DNA of 64,000 nt, taken from the NCBI GenBank assembly GCA_020080175.1, contig JAGHQL010000063.1, positions 60,408 to 124,407 on the forward strand, read 5' to 3'. The DNA is from Glutinoglossum americanum. Lineage: Eukaryota; Ascomycota; Geoglossomycetes; Geoglossales; Geoglossaceae. This document shows positions 24,848 to 38,000 of this stretch, in pieces. The stretch's first letter is position 1. The number at the start of each line of letters is the position of its first letter. A program made the position numbers and the translations under genes. The notes beneath the pieces were generated by a model. That model saw nothing but the letters and a program-made list of their open reading frames with translations, did not search any database and was not told where the DNA came from.

Positions 24848-27198
24848 TCATCGTGAATAGGGCCGATTCATGAGAGCGATTTCCCGAGCAATATTTGCCC
24901 ATTCTAGTTCGCGTTTGAGCGGCTTATTTCGTGCAGTTAATTGTAACTCCTCCCACTTCAGCAATTCGTACCTGATTGCACCTATTAGCGATTGAGAGTT
25001 CTAAATCGTTGTGAATCAAGAGTTACTTACGAGAATCGAAGGTGAGGCTGTATGATAACATTCAGTCGACGGGCCCGCACAAAGCAGCTAGGGTAAGTGT
25101 AAGGCTTTGGCTAGTCCATCGAGAGTAAGCTCGGGGATACCTACTAGGCACGAGGGAACGATAACCCTTGCGACCTCATGACCTCTGCAATGCAGATGGT
25201 CGCAGATCTAGAAACGCCTACGCGGCAATGAACCAAAGTAGCCAAGCCGTCTTTCTTCCCTTTTTCTGCTCGACTGTCAGCGAAATGACCTAGCCATCCT
25301 TACACAAGACCAAATACCAATGAATTCCAAACACCTAGAGAACTCTTCAGTCAAGGGATCAACGCCATTGTCCTGAACGCGGTCGATAAGCAGTATGTTT
25401 TCTTCGCCCCACTTCTCCTTCTCCTCGTCTGACCAAGATACAGCCTCCCCAACGCTCAGGATTCTCTTAATGCCCATGGCTAGCAAAAGTTCTGGATTGT
25501 TTGCATGCCCAAGGTTCCCAAGATACATGTATGGCAGTATGCGGCTTGGTAGTGACCCGTCCATCCGCCGGAGCCATTGTGGTTCATGAATGTTCGTGAG
25601 GCCCTTTTGCGCTGGGCTTTCGTGCATGATCCGGGATTGAATGCTCAACAGCAGCGCTACATCGGAGGGGTAGGCGAAGAAATTCCTATTTTCCTCGCAG
25701 TGGAGTCGTAACCATGTGTCGTGAACCGGAAGACCATTGGCATACATGAAATATGCTAGAGCCAGAAGGGACGTCTCGGTGTAACCATCCGTACAATGAA
25801 TCAGTATTCGACGTGGCGTACCAGAAGCTGAAGCCATCTGGGAATCCCCATCGCAATCTCTTTTGTCGTCTGCATCAAGCAGCTCGTCAGGGTTTGCCAA
25901 GTCATATATCCACCGACACATTTCCAAAATGCCGTCAACTTCTGCCTGCGACCAGGTCGGGGGCATGATGCTCCCAGAGGACGGGAATTCTACCAGCTGA
26001 GCTTCTTCAGTCTTCTCGAGCAGATCCGTAACGTGGTTCAAGGTCTCCGAACTTGGCATCTGGGCTAGGTCGCTGGCCTCGATGAGAATGTCGTAGTCAT
26101 CTTGATTCGCTTTTGGTGCAGCGGGGTCAAGGCCAGAGTCTGCGGTTGACCCAAGCCATACACCATTTGATATCTCTGTCGCACGAGACATGACGCACAT
26201 TTCGTGGCGTTCCCAATGAACTATGTTTGCGTAAGAGACGCCTCCATGACGATCTATTAGTATGGGGTGTTGAGCTCACAAAAGTCCATCACGTTGCCTG
26301 TCATCTTGCCTTTAGAATCTACGGCGACTAGATGGGAATGTGATTTCTCGAATTCACTAAATTTACCTTCTATTCGTGTCAACAAAATGGCAACGGGGTT
26401 CACAGAAATCCACAGCGACTCACTTGTCACAACAAAGGTGTTAAAAGGTAGCGTGTCTTTCCCACCATCTGTCCTCGTTTTCCTAAGAGCCTGTGCTTCC
26501 GCAATCCTCTTGGCAACTGCATACACCTCGCCTTTGTCCGTAATTTCATCTCCGTACACGACGATATCCGAAACCATCGCCATCTTGCCGACTTGTATGT
26601 GAAAGTTCCGGACAGAAAAGCCATCCTTTGGGTCCGCCTCTAAAAACCCCGGCCGTTCCTCTTGGCCGTACGGCAGGATTTCCTGCGGCGAGATAGCGCC
26701 CTTCAGTTTTGAGGCGCTAAGATCGCCACCAGCCTTAACAACAGTTATGGTTCGGATACACTTCGGCGTCCTCCTTAATGACTTCCTCCGTGCAGCGAAG
26801 AAGGCGAGTTGGATATGATTTTCCACGTGCAAGCCATGCATCCACGGGAACACTTGCTTCGGCTCAGGCAACGGCTGCGATGAGATATGTTCCAACGCAG
26901 CCGCAAGATCTCGTGCCTCTATCGAATAGATGGGCGGGGCAGCATGAAGCAGAGGATATCTGTGAGGCGGATACAGAAGCGACGGCGTTTGGATGCTAAG
27001 CTGCTTCGCCGGTGGTGAAGCTGGAGGGGTTTCAGGGGTACAAACGGGTGGGCTCCCGGGCGATAAGGGTTGAAGAAGTTTGTTTGGGACCGGTAACGGG
27101 CTAGTTTTCGGAGTGTTTAGTGAAAGCGCTGGAGCTAGAGGCGGAGGCGGGGTAGGTGATTGTCGGAGCTGTGGTGGTCTCGCGACGATTGTTGCCAT
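24848..27198 (-). CDS. pps1: Pps1-type dual-specificity protein phosphatase
   Basis: A fungal dual-specificity phosphatase of the Pps1 family, linked in yeast to S-phase control. Five exons on the minus strand: 27198-26280, 26220-25318, 25268-25145, 25087-25031 and 24971-24848; 2127 nt, 708 aa. The N-terminal 300 residues include a proline-rich start and the Pps1-specific region (KQVFPWMHGLHVENHIQL, MVSDIVVYGDE). The middle carries RILIHCTDGYTETSLLALAY, a phosphatase-loop look-alike without the catalytic arginine. The true active site HCRVGVSRSA (Cys about 622) is in exon 3, after a domain starting PSRILPYMYLGNLGHANN. The end of intron 2 is uncertain because the best in-frame acceptor is CGAG rather than the CAG just upstream. 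An in-frame ATG at 27429 exists, but MATIVARPP at 27198 is the likelier start. Confidence 0.9.
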
Positions 27199-29037
27199 GC
27201 TAACCAGCTCCGCCGCTGTTGCTGAGGATATGAGAGAGGATAGCTTCGAACAATTGCGTGTCGAGTTCCGCCGCTTTGCCGCTGGAGGTGGAATGGAACC
27301 TACTCCTCGAGGCGGAGGCGGCCCCCGGGCACTATATCTCAGCGACACGGTGACGTGAGAATGCAGAAAGCGCAGGACCACGAAAGAACGACGACTGTAG
27401 CTAGTAGCGAAACTGATATCGTCAGACACGTAAGCTCCAGCAGTGCTCGTATGCCAATTCTCCGCTGAGATGGAAACGAGAGCGCGGAAGCTAGTAAGTG
27501 GATTCTCTGGCGGGGGAGAAGGCTTACATTGGTGTGCCCGGTGGATGAGGGCGATAAGCTAGATGCTCAAGGACGAACTCCACACTCCAGAGCGACTTTC
27601 CGGACGCCTTCGCTCAAGGGAATTTACAGCAATGTAGAAAACATGGCGTTGGGAGGATGTTTGTCTGACCAAGTCAACGAGTGACTGACTGACGGATGTC
27701 CCAGCACCTCAAACGTCGTCCTGTCCACACTTGACTCGCATAACTCGACTCGTATCGACCCAACCAAGCCTAAACCACCCCACCTCTCTGATGGAAACAA
27801 GCCACCCCTGCTAGCGAAAACCCTCTGCCGACCGTTTCGCCACCCCCATTCGCCAACCCACGGGGTCCATTTGCACATTGTCGCAGGAAAGGCGTCCAAA
27901 TGACACGCCAAGGCGGAAGCCATTTTGCCCTAAAATGCCCCCAAATTTTCTATTGTCACCCACTGTCGCGGTCGCCCTCATTGTTCGTCCAAGCGAAGCT
28001 TCCCCCGCTTATCTACATTGTATGCGTCCATCCGTCCTCACATACATATACCCGATCGTGGAGCTTCTGCCGGGGGGTTATTCTGATCTGACCCCGATTG
28101 CACCAGGATCTACCCTTCGAAGAGGACTGAGCGAAGAAAGCTCCCAGACCCCACTCCTAAAATGCCAGCCTATCCTATTCTCGTAGAATTCTACTTGCAG
28201 CATGCAGCGTGCCAGCCGAGTGGCGGCGAATGAGGCTACGTAGATATGCGAGACTTGCAGCTCTTGGCATAGATTTCATCCTTTGGGGTAATAATGCCTC
28301 CAAATCAAAACCGGTTGCGCTATAAAATAGAGCTGTGTTGTACACTAATCTCAAAAGGGCTGAAGGACACTAAGACATCCAGGGTTCGTTCGTGCTCTCT
28401 CGATAAACAAAAGGTCCCAGTATTTCGCGGGGTCCCTCTTATCCAGCACCAGGTTGAGCTTCTCGCGTTCGTGGTGGGGTGCCTAGGCTCCGGAGAATAG
28501 ATACAAATTCTACGGAATTTCATAAATCCTGAGACTTAGGAACCTGTACGGGGTGCATTGTGGAGTAGGGGTGCATGCTAATATATCTCCGACCCGGCTC
28601 TCCGGAAGCAGACGTGAAACCCGCTTTTCAGAGCGGGGAGAGGAGATAGGGCGACATGCACATGCGAAAAGAAGCATTCCTCGTTACGGCATTACATGTT
28701 GGCGGTACACATATAGTTAAGAACGAATCCGGCAGCGGAAATGCATAAGCGCTGGGAGGCAAACATGGAAACCAGGTTATCTAAGCGCCCAAGACACTGC
28801 GCCCCCCGTTTGGGGGTCAACTAGGTCTGGTGTTGGCGGCGGCGACAACATATATCCCGTTCGATACCACTTTGGTGCTTGTTCATTTGGGCGAGATTAT
28901 CAGATCAATTGATGATATAGCTCGTCGACACCCCCCACCTCATCCACAGGCCCAGTGGAGGTGCCTAAACCGCTGCGCTGGAGCAGGGAGGAAACTGAAA
29001 GGACGCCTAACAATCAGTTACCCACTGTCCTAGTCGC
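27199..29037. other. Intergenic spacer
   Basis: The 1.8 kb upstream of Pps1 and downstream of TYW4 show no credible coding region. Open frames of 60-100 codons exist but lack any family resemblance or splice context. Confidence 0.55.
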
Positions 29038-32000
29038 TCAAAATTCATTTGCTTTCTGCATAAGCTCGTCCGCCAATCTTTTCAAATAAAATTTCCCAAC
29101 CTCCGCCGGCAGATGCTCAAAGCTCTTGACCATTCTTGCCAAACCTAACCGCCCATTCTCATAAGGTTGTAGGTCGCGGTTTCCGTAGACATCCTTCCCA
29201 ACTGAATATCCCGATTTTAAATTCTTGAAGAAGATGTTGACTGAAACGCTAACACCATTGGTGGTTGAGGCTGTATGTAACCATAGCGCAGGGATGAATA
29301 AGATATCGCCCGGGTGAAGCACTGCCTCATATGGATGTGTGTGTGCTAGGGGAGGATATGTTTCAGGTGTCGTCTCGAACACGTTGAGGGATGAGCTGGA
29401 GGCGCCTGGTGTGAAGCAGAGGTGGCTCACATCATCTGGAGGGTAAAGCACCAATCGTTTACTTCCCCTCGCCTGGCAGAGGACATTGGCCATAACCTGT
29501 GGCACAGATGGTCAGCGAAACCGCTCGAGCACCCACCGTGTGCTTATCAGGGTGACTAACATCATAGTGGAGCCACATGATAACTGGCCCAGATATCCTC
29601 AATGGCGAACTGTGAGCATTTTGGAAAACAAAATCAAGCTCTGGCGGGAGACTAAAGTCGTTTGATATCTCAGGGAAGTCTTGGGAGAATTTGGTTGGCC
29701 TACTAGCCGGTCCTTCTGACGAGAGAGAGCGAAGGTACAGCTTTTGCCCCCCTTCAACTGCGTCAAGAAAATCTCCAAAGCTTTGAGAGACGTAAGAGAA
29801 GTTTTTGGTCTGGAAGTCTAAGTGCTCTCTTTCAGCTTTGTGAACAGTGACCTAAAGGCCATTAGCTCAGAGTTGCAGTCAATATGACTTCCTCTATAGA
29901 AACGTACTTGTCGTGCAGCTCCGATTCGTTCCTTAAGGTAGGCAAAAGACCAATTTTGAGTGCAAGCACCAATGTCAAGTCCGTCTAGAATTACTGGCTG
30001 GGCTTTGTTCAGTATTCTCTCGAAATCCTGGCCTGATTTTAGGGAAGCCCTCTGAACATGCGAGATAGCAGCAGGCGACGCCATCGGTGCTGGATCAGCG
30101 GAGTTGGAATCAACAGTCTTCTCCTGAAATCTCCAAGAATTCTCGTCCCTTCCAGCAACTGGCAGCGCCCAAAGCCCGCCATTCCAAAATGCACCAAACG
30201 AAAAGCACACGGCACCGCCTCCAATTATCATAACAGCCTCTGGCGCTGAGACTACTGAACAGCCTATAAGCAAAGGTCTCCGGGTATGAAACTCTAAGTC
30301 TAGCGCAGCAATGGAATGATTAGTAGTATCAATAAGTAAGATTTCATTATTTTTCCTCAGCATGCGGGTTCCATGGACTCCTCCGACTAGTAGTAGGCCG
30401 GAGCCGAATGGAGACCAAGCCAGCGAAGCCCCAAATCGACAGAACGGACTCTCTAACCTAGCGAAATCCTTGAATTGACTAGAAGTATTTCGGAATTTGA
30501 TGAGTGCACACTCAGTGCTCATTTCAAAGCTCCACTCCCAGTATCCTTCAAGTACGGTCTCTTTCGCTGTCATCCCTCCCACTAAGATACCACTTGATGC
30601 TGCAGCTATCATCGCGGCTCCGAAGCAGGGTGGAGGAATGTCTCCTTGCATACAAACAATTTTCCAGCCTAAATTTTGTGTCCATACAAGGCAATCGCCT
30701 AAGACATCGCCATTGCTAGTTTTGCCTCCAAACACTAACACCTGAGAGTTTGGAAGTCCTACTGCACAATGCCTATACCTGGGTGTGGCAATGTCTTCCG
30801 CTTGGTGCCATTTATCTGTAGATAGATCGTATATCCAGCAGTCTGCCAAAGCTTTGTCAGGAGAAGCCCGCCCCCCCACTAGAAGGCACCGACCTTCCTC
30901 AAGGCGGGTGAGTGTATGGCACATCCGGGGCTGCAGCCCTGGTAGCGAGCTTGGTATCTTGTTGTCAGCACCTACGTCGTGCGAAACTAGTTCGCTAGAG
31001 TTGAGTCGGGAATTCGCGCCTAGTCCTCCTTGGTAGGCGACCGCCTGGTCAGTCAGGGGCACTGCGGCGGCGAACCTTCGGCAGCCTTGCTGTTTCGCTG
31101 AGCTGTAAAACGTTACCTGAGAGATATTCACTGTTTCTAGTTCAATTGCCGTATTGTCTGGAGGGGGATCTTCCTGTAGCAAAGCCCCATAGGTCTCGTC
31201 ATTCCCTGTGCCTCTCCCTGCGAAGAGCAAGAAGTAATGGGAAGCAAAGAGTGCAAATTCTTCCCATTCATCAAAGGGCTCAATCGCATTTAGTGACATT
31301 CTTTGGCCTGCCGCTAAAAACTCAGGCATATTCCAGAGCTTCCAAAGGTCATGGACTACAGCGAGAGGCCATCCTGCGTCGCGGAACCGCTTCTGCTGAT
31401 CTTCCATGCGTGGATATTTGTGAATAGACCTCAGGGGCGTCGAAAGCTTTTCAAAGTGGCGTAGCATCATGTCTGCGAACGGGTGTTTCCGTCCATCAGG
31501 GAGGAACTGCTCAATGAGACAGAAGCGTGCTGTGCTCACTGGGATTAGGAGGCCCATATGGAATTGCGAGGATAGCTAGTACTAACAACTGTGAAAACCG
31601 GCAGCCCACTTGATTAGAGCGTCAGCTGCCTCAACATCCATGTATGTGACTGAGACCTCCGCCGTGAAAAGCACGAGACATTGTGTGATATCAACTTCAC
31701 CAGCCAAAACTCTTTCCAGCTCCTCCAGTTCACGGAGATCGCATCCCACGGCGAAATACTGGTCACTGCGGAGGACTACATTACCAAGAGAGTTCAATTC
31801 CACTCCTGATAGCAACCTGCGTAATTGCTCTGTTTCTGCGATCACCGCGCACTTTTTTGTCATGAGCTTCAAATAGTCTACATCCACGAACTTGACATTG
31901 TGACACTTCTCTGGATACTTGGCCAAGCATTGAAAAGGTAGAGGATCACTAAATTTAATCAGCAGGTGCCGGGCATTCAGTGATGTAAGGCAGCGCACTT

Positions 32001-32364
32001 ACTATCCGCACCCCAAGTTTATGAGGATCTTTTTTTTCTTAGTCGGCTCCTCCAGGAAATTGCGCACGACATACTCCAAAGCTTGCATACGCAACCAGTA
32101 GCCACGGTTGATGGTTGGAGACCTCCTCTGAGGTTTCTTTACGAAATGCCGAAAGAAATGCTCATCTGGATAATACAATCGCTCCACGCTGCGCTTAGAA
32201 ACGATGCTACTATTGTTCGTCTGTAACAGGGCAAGGGTTAGCATGATTCCAAGCTGATTCTAAAGTCGAATGTTTTTTTTTAAAGAAGTAGTTCTTGCCC
32301 CCATAATTAATTCATCCTGCCTCTCTTTCCGTGGTGGGCACAGCATATCATTTTTCGATTGCAT
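29038..32364 (-). CDS. ppm2: tRNA wybutosine-synthesising protein 4 (leucine carboxyl methyltransferase 2, PPM2)
   Basis: This enzyme methylates and methoxycarbonylates the wybutosine precursor at position 37 of tRNA-Phe. Six exons on the minus strand: 32364-32299, 32220-32003, 31948-31587, 31529-29908, 29851-29561 and 29496-29038; 3018 nt, 1005 aa. The order is an N-terminal SAM-dependent LCM domain ([47 protein letters not shown]), a central Kelch propeller of about six repeats ([41 protein letters not shown]), and a C-terminal JmjC-like domain ([36 protein letters not shown]). The first intron begins with GC rather than GT; using it joins MQSKNDML...DELIMG to TNNSSIV exactly where the family expects. 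LCM + Kelch + JmjC on one chain is diagnostic of TYW4. Confidence 0.94.
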
Positions 32365-32714
32365 AATGCGATGTCTTTATTGTTTAGTTATGTTATCAAA
32401 AGATCGTTTGTCAAGTTTGCCTGCACAAACCACACCTTATTATTCACTTTATCACGTTACATATCTTGCCTAGGCAACCAACACCTTCACTGCAAGTCGC
32501 AACCACATATATCAACCATCTTGTGCAGGTCTACATTACCTCTTCGCGTAAAATAGTCAATGATTCGACGAATTTATGTTCCACCGAGTGCCTCTTTCCT
32601 ATTCGCGGTGATTCGTAGTCACTACTAGAAGTCTTCATTCTAGGAACGCAACTGCATATCGGGCTGGACAACGCTGGATTGGTGGAGCCGGGTTCCACCT
32701 GGACAACCACCAAA
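32365..32714. promoter_or_regulatory. Divergent promoter region, TYW4 and Atg18
   Basis: The 350 bp between the two outward-facing start codons hold no gene and presumably serve both. Confidence 0.55.
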
Positions 32715-34237
32715 ATGAATTACATCACTTTCAACCAGGACTACAGTTGTCTTGCCGTTGGTGGGTAATTTCCTTGGGTTTGATGTATCTTGGCTGACCG
32801 GAATGGCCAAGGCACATCGCGGGGCTTTCGCATATACTACACTGACCCCTTTGGCAAGTGCTACGAGAGCCGCGAAGGGGATATCGCCATCATTGAGATG
32901 CTTTTCTCCACTTCGTTAGTAGCCCTTGTGTTGTCTCCTAGACGGTTGCAGATCACGAACACGAAAGTATGTGGCTTGTGCAGTTCGCCCGGAGATTGTG
33001 CGAAGCATAGGGACTAATAACATTCTTATGAAGCGGCAATCGACTATCTGTGAATTGACCTTCCCATCGTCGGTTCTGGCTGTAAAGCTCAATCGAAAGC
33101 GATTAGTTGTTGTGCTGGAGGAGCAGATATATTTGTACGACATTAGCAACATGAAGCTACTGTACACGATAGAAACCTCACCCAACCCTAACGGTATCCC
33201 CACAAAGACGCCCCGTTACACATTTGATGCTTCCTGCTGACGCTGTTACAGCTATCTGTGCCTTATCACCGTCATCAGAAAACTGTTACTTAGCATATCC
33301 ATTACCACAGAAGGCCGCGCCTTCATCATTCACACCACCCTCCCACGCACCACCTGGAGCCACGTATATCTCCCCAACAAGCGGTGATGTTCTTCTTTTC
33401 GATGCTGTGAAGCTTGAAGCGGTTAACGTTGTCGAGGCTCATCGCTCCCCTCTTTCGTGCGTCGCTCTCAATGCAGAAGGGACATTCCTCGCCACTGCTT
33501 CTGACAAAGGCACGATCATCCGTGTTTTCTCTGTGCCTAGAGCAGAGAAGCTATTTCAATTTCGCAGGGGGACGTATCCGAGTCGGATTTGCAGCATGTC
33601 GTTTAACCTTAACTCAACCCTTCTATGCGTCTCTTCAGCAACCGAAACTATCCATATATTCCGCCTAGGTGCTCATCCTGACCCTCCACCGGCCCAAGAG
33701 ACCTCACAAGCTGGTTGGTTCTCCGGTGGTTCGAGGAGCTTAAGCCCTTCAAGCGATTCTCCGCCAGACACGGCTGTCTCTGGCGGAACCGGTCCAGATA
33801 CACTTTCCGCGATGAGAAAGGGTAATGGGACCTTCGGCAGCATGATCAGGCGATCTTCCCAGACGATTGGGAAGACCTTTGCAGGTGCTGTTGGTGGATA
33901 CTTGCCGAACGCTGTCACGGAGATGTGGGAACCTGCGAGGGATTTTGCTTTTCTAAAAATACCCAGAAATGCCGGCGGAGCCGCTTCTAACGGTAGCCAT
34001 GTAAGGAGCGTGGTTGCCATGAGCAGTAGTAGTCCGCAGGTTATGGTTGTTACGAGTGATGGGTGGTTTTATGTGTTCAGCATTGATATGGAAAAGGGTG
34101 GTGAAGGTCTGATATTGAAGCAATATTCGTAAGAAATTCCACTAACCGATTCGCCTTTTCCCAGTTGCCACTAACACACCTTTGACAGTGTATCGGATAT
34201 GAATGACAAAATGGGCCAGTCCTCGCTAGAGGACTGA
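32715..34237 (+). CDS. atg18: Autophagy-related PROPPIN Atg18
   Basis: A seven-bladed WD-repeat protein that binds PI3P and PI(3,5)P2 and acts in autophagosome formation and vacuole membrane control. Five exons: 32715-32760, 32812-32966, 33034-33193, 33252-34128 and 34189-34237; 1287 nt, 428 aa, normal size. It starts [20 protein letters not shown], continues with the blade segment [19 protein letters not shown], and carries the lipid-binding FRRG motif at residues 224-227 with surrounding [13 protein letters not shown]. The WD-like blade [17 protein letters not shown] precedes it. A Ser/Pro-rich loop of about 60 residues follows, as is usual for the membrane-inserting loop. The last exon is 49 nt. 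Atg21 or Hsv2 are less likely given the start sequence and loop. Confidence 0.93.
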
Positions 34238-35054
34238 TTGACGATGAGGAGCTAGCCCTTTCCGTTTGCTTATGTGTAATTACTTTTTACTTTTCGAGGT
34301 GGGTACTCCATCTAATCCCTTTAGGCCTCTCAAAGGGTGAAATGATTAGCAACGGGGGTGGCGTCGGATTCTTCATTCCGGATGATGGGCACGGGATCCC
34401 TTACCCTCCGAATATGTAGTGCAATGATTGTGTTACCAAGTCAGTACAACCTACTTAAAACCAAAACATGTTTTCCAATCCATTCGCGGGGGGCAGAGGC
34501 CAGACTATAACTTAATACTCGCGTGTTCCGATGTACCACAGTAGAGCCTAGCTTAATGTTCCCCCCGCCCTTGCCCCAGACCATTCCCAAAATGGCCAAG
34601 GGTGGCCGGCTGCCCCATCTTGCAGCTACCAACTACTAGGGCGAGTAGTAGCGCACTTTAGGTAGACCTCAGGCTGCTTGCTTTCCTATCTTTACTACAT
34701 ACTCCGTAATATATCTTGGGATACCCTCGAGCCGGCCAGACCCTAGACGCGGGGCGATTAATCGAGCGCGGCGAAGCGAGACGAAGCGCTGAACAATCTT
34801 GACGCCGCACACTAGCCTTGCCGCTTATTCTTCGTCATCAAGGTACCCTTGACGTATGTTGATTTTTGATCTCGTCTCGCGCTAAGCGCCAGAAATTCGA
34901 GATTGGATAAGAACGCCGGCCCAGCTCCTCTCTCCACCTTTCTTCACTCTTCGTGAGTTTCCCACGATGCATACGTCAAAAGAATGGTTGGTAGAACTTG
35001 TGGGATCGGAATGTCTGCTTACCGTCCACCGTAGGTTAGGGCATACTATCTGCT
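34238..35054. other. Intergenic spacer with probable promoter
   Basis: The 817 bp between Atg18 and the channel gene contain no coding signal that I could see. Confidence 0.5.
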
Positions 35055-38000
35055 ATGGCCCCACCAGAAACGCCTATCCACAACGGTGAACATTCACACA
35101 TAAAATTTGAAGGCTATCTACAGCCGCCCATCATCGAGGATGACGAACCCTTTGTCAATGTCGTGAGGAAATTGTCCTAGTAAGTGCATCTCAAATTGTG
35201 GATCATATCACTCCCATATCTGAGGTATCTCGCTGCGAAAATCCACTAGGGGTAAATTACTATTATCCTAAGAGCAAGTACTAAATTTGACTTTAGCTAC
35301 TTTGTAGACGCTATAGACTATCCTCACACTTTCGAACAGCTTCGGAACACGTCAGTAGGACAGAGGCTTCGCCCTCTGGTCGCCTCTCTTTCTGAGGGTG
35401 TCCACCACCCAGCCATCATCGCTGCATTACTGTTAGTTGTCTCCCCTTTCCAAACCACACTCAAAACATACTAAATTCCCGTACAGTGTCCTAAAATGGC
35501 ACTTCTCGGCGCTTGAACCAGACGATAGGAGGATAAATGAGACTAGGGGGTTAGCATGTGAGATTGTTGCCTGGCGGTTTCTTGCCCGCCTTTCAGAACG
35601 CGACATCGTCGACTTCCTTCTCTATGAACTCCCGCAGGACCAGCCTGACCATGGTCCGCCAGTTGGCACAGAACGAGGAGATGGCGGACTTGGGCTTGGA
35701 CTTGGGCTAGGACTAAGCGGGCTACAACATCAGTGGCGAACTGTAGACGAAAACACACCTCTCCTCACAGGCCTTCCGGTCACGGATATCAGACGCCACA
35801 GATTACCACGCCCCATCTCCCACGTCGGGTCATACTATACAGAGGATTGTCGAACTGACACAGTCGAGGATGATCCAACACCCTCGTTCATCGGCTTGAA
35901 TGCTATGGAGATTGCTGTTGTCGTTAATGCGAAGAAATTCTTAAGCCAGAGGGCAGTGCAAATGGTCGTTAATGGCATTTGGAGCGGCAGAATCGTGTTC
36001 TGGGAATCCATGAGCGTGCATACCACGAAAAAAGCGCATTTCTATAATGAAAGGTTTGTATATCCTGCGACTCCATTGTGCAAACGAGGTCCCACACTTA
36101 TGGCCAACCAGAAGAGCGGATCCATACTGCCGACTGCGCGTTCCCAGATATCAAAAGGCATTCGAGGTTCTATTTTTTGCATCTTTCTTAGCTCTGTATT
36201 ATGCGGTGTTGGTGGAGCGCAACCCTCATAGGATCACATCCATCGAAACTTTGCTCTATATCTGGATCGCAGCTTTTGCGTATGATGAATTCAGTGAGTT
36301 CAGGGACGCTGGTAGGCTCTTTTATGCGGCGGACTTCCTGACCATGTGGGACTTGGGAATCGTTGGCGTTGGAATCGCGTTTATCATTGCACGTAAGGCT
36401 CCTTAATCCGACAGTCGCCAGCTTTTCACGTCAGGTGTGGAGTTTCACTACCAATATTCCCCCAATTCCACAAGCCAGAAGATATGGGATGAGACTGTGA
36501 TTCATTGCGATTCAGTCTCTTCTCTCGACAGTCACGACAGCGAGACTCACTATGAAAATTTTGCTTTTGGGAATGTTGAGGGCAGAAAAAACGAATTTAG
36601 CCAGAGGTGATAGGCGTGTCTTGTTCGAGGAGCTGATGGGCACCGCAGACGCTGAAGCCCCAGGCTGCTAAAGCTGGAGATGGCAAGAAAAGCGTAGCTA
36701 ACCTTGCTTGTTGCCTAGGCTCGGCGGGCATCGCCAAGGATAGCACCCAGATCATTGAAATTTCCTTCGATATACTATCATTAGAGGCATTGTTTCTGGT
36801 GCCTAGGTAATTCAGCTTCCAGCTATTATCGGGACGTCCGAGTAATTGCAGGACTAATGCTCTGGTTAGGATATTTTCACTGCTCAGCCTCAACCCATAC
36901 TTTGGAACTCTTGTACGGAAATATCTCGCTCAGTATGCCCTGCATTTGCACTAACACTTCGATAGATACCCTGCTTGAAAGAAATGGTAGGTTGAGGACA
37001 ATTGCCTCGAGCTTCATCTCCGATATCACAAGCTAATGGGGCTTAGACCAAGGATTTTATCAAATTCCTTGGGGTCGTTGTTATCCTATACCTCGGTAGG
37101 TTAAAGGAGGCCTACATCAGAGGCTGAGCTCTTTCAATCGTCTGATATTTCCGTCTGCGCTCTCTAGGGTTTCTGACCACGTTCACGCTTCTCGGAAGAG
37201 ACCGGTTCACGCTGAGCGAGATGTCATGGATCCTTGTCAAAGTCTTCTTTGGGTACGGCGAGGCCTCTTTCTCTGCTGACCGCTTTCCCGCTAATGATTG
37301 TTGCGAAGCTCGAGTTATCTAGGTTTTGTGAGTCTCTGACGTTGTCAACGATTTCATTGGAAGGTTCGCTAGTCGGCAAGCGACTTGTGGCTAACCAGCA
37401 ACGTGACCCGACCAGGATGCAATGCGCGAGGTCTGTGCCGCACACCAGCCCGGTCTCATTTGAAATTTTTAAACTCTCGCTCTACTTGATTGGCTGACAC
37501 TGCCCTCGCCTTCAGATCTCTCCGATCCTTGGCCCAGGTTTGATGGTTCGTTCCTGTTAATCATCTCTGCCTTGGTGAGGCAGGAAAGGCTGATCCGTGT
37601 GCTATGTAGCTGGTGTTTGTCTGCATGACGAATATCCTGCTCGTCACGTCATTGATCAGTCTGCTAAGCAACAGCTTGACCAAGGTGAGCGCTCCCCTCA
37701 ACGGCAGAACCGCTTCCTGTCTTATCTGCCTTGTCGCAATCCTACCCCTTGTTCTATGCAGTGTTGACCCTTGTGCAGGTCATGGACCATGCCAGGTATG
37801 GGCCCCGTCTATTTTGTAACTTTACTCGCGCGTTCGCGCGCTGATTGGACGGTCGCGCCACTCAGAGAGGAGTATTTGTTTGTGTAAGTGAGTTCGCGGC
37901 GCGAGAGAAGTGCATCGCTAACTCAGCTGGAAGCTATTCTGTTTTTGTGCTTGAGGTTTGTCTTCTCGGAAACACTTGTCACTCCGCGAATCTAATTTGG

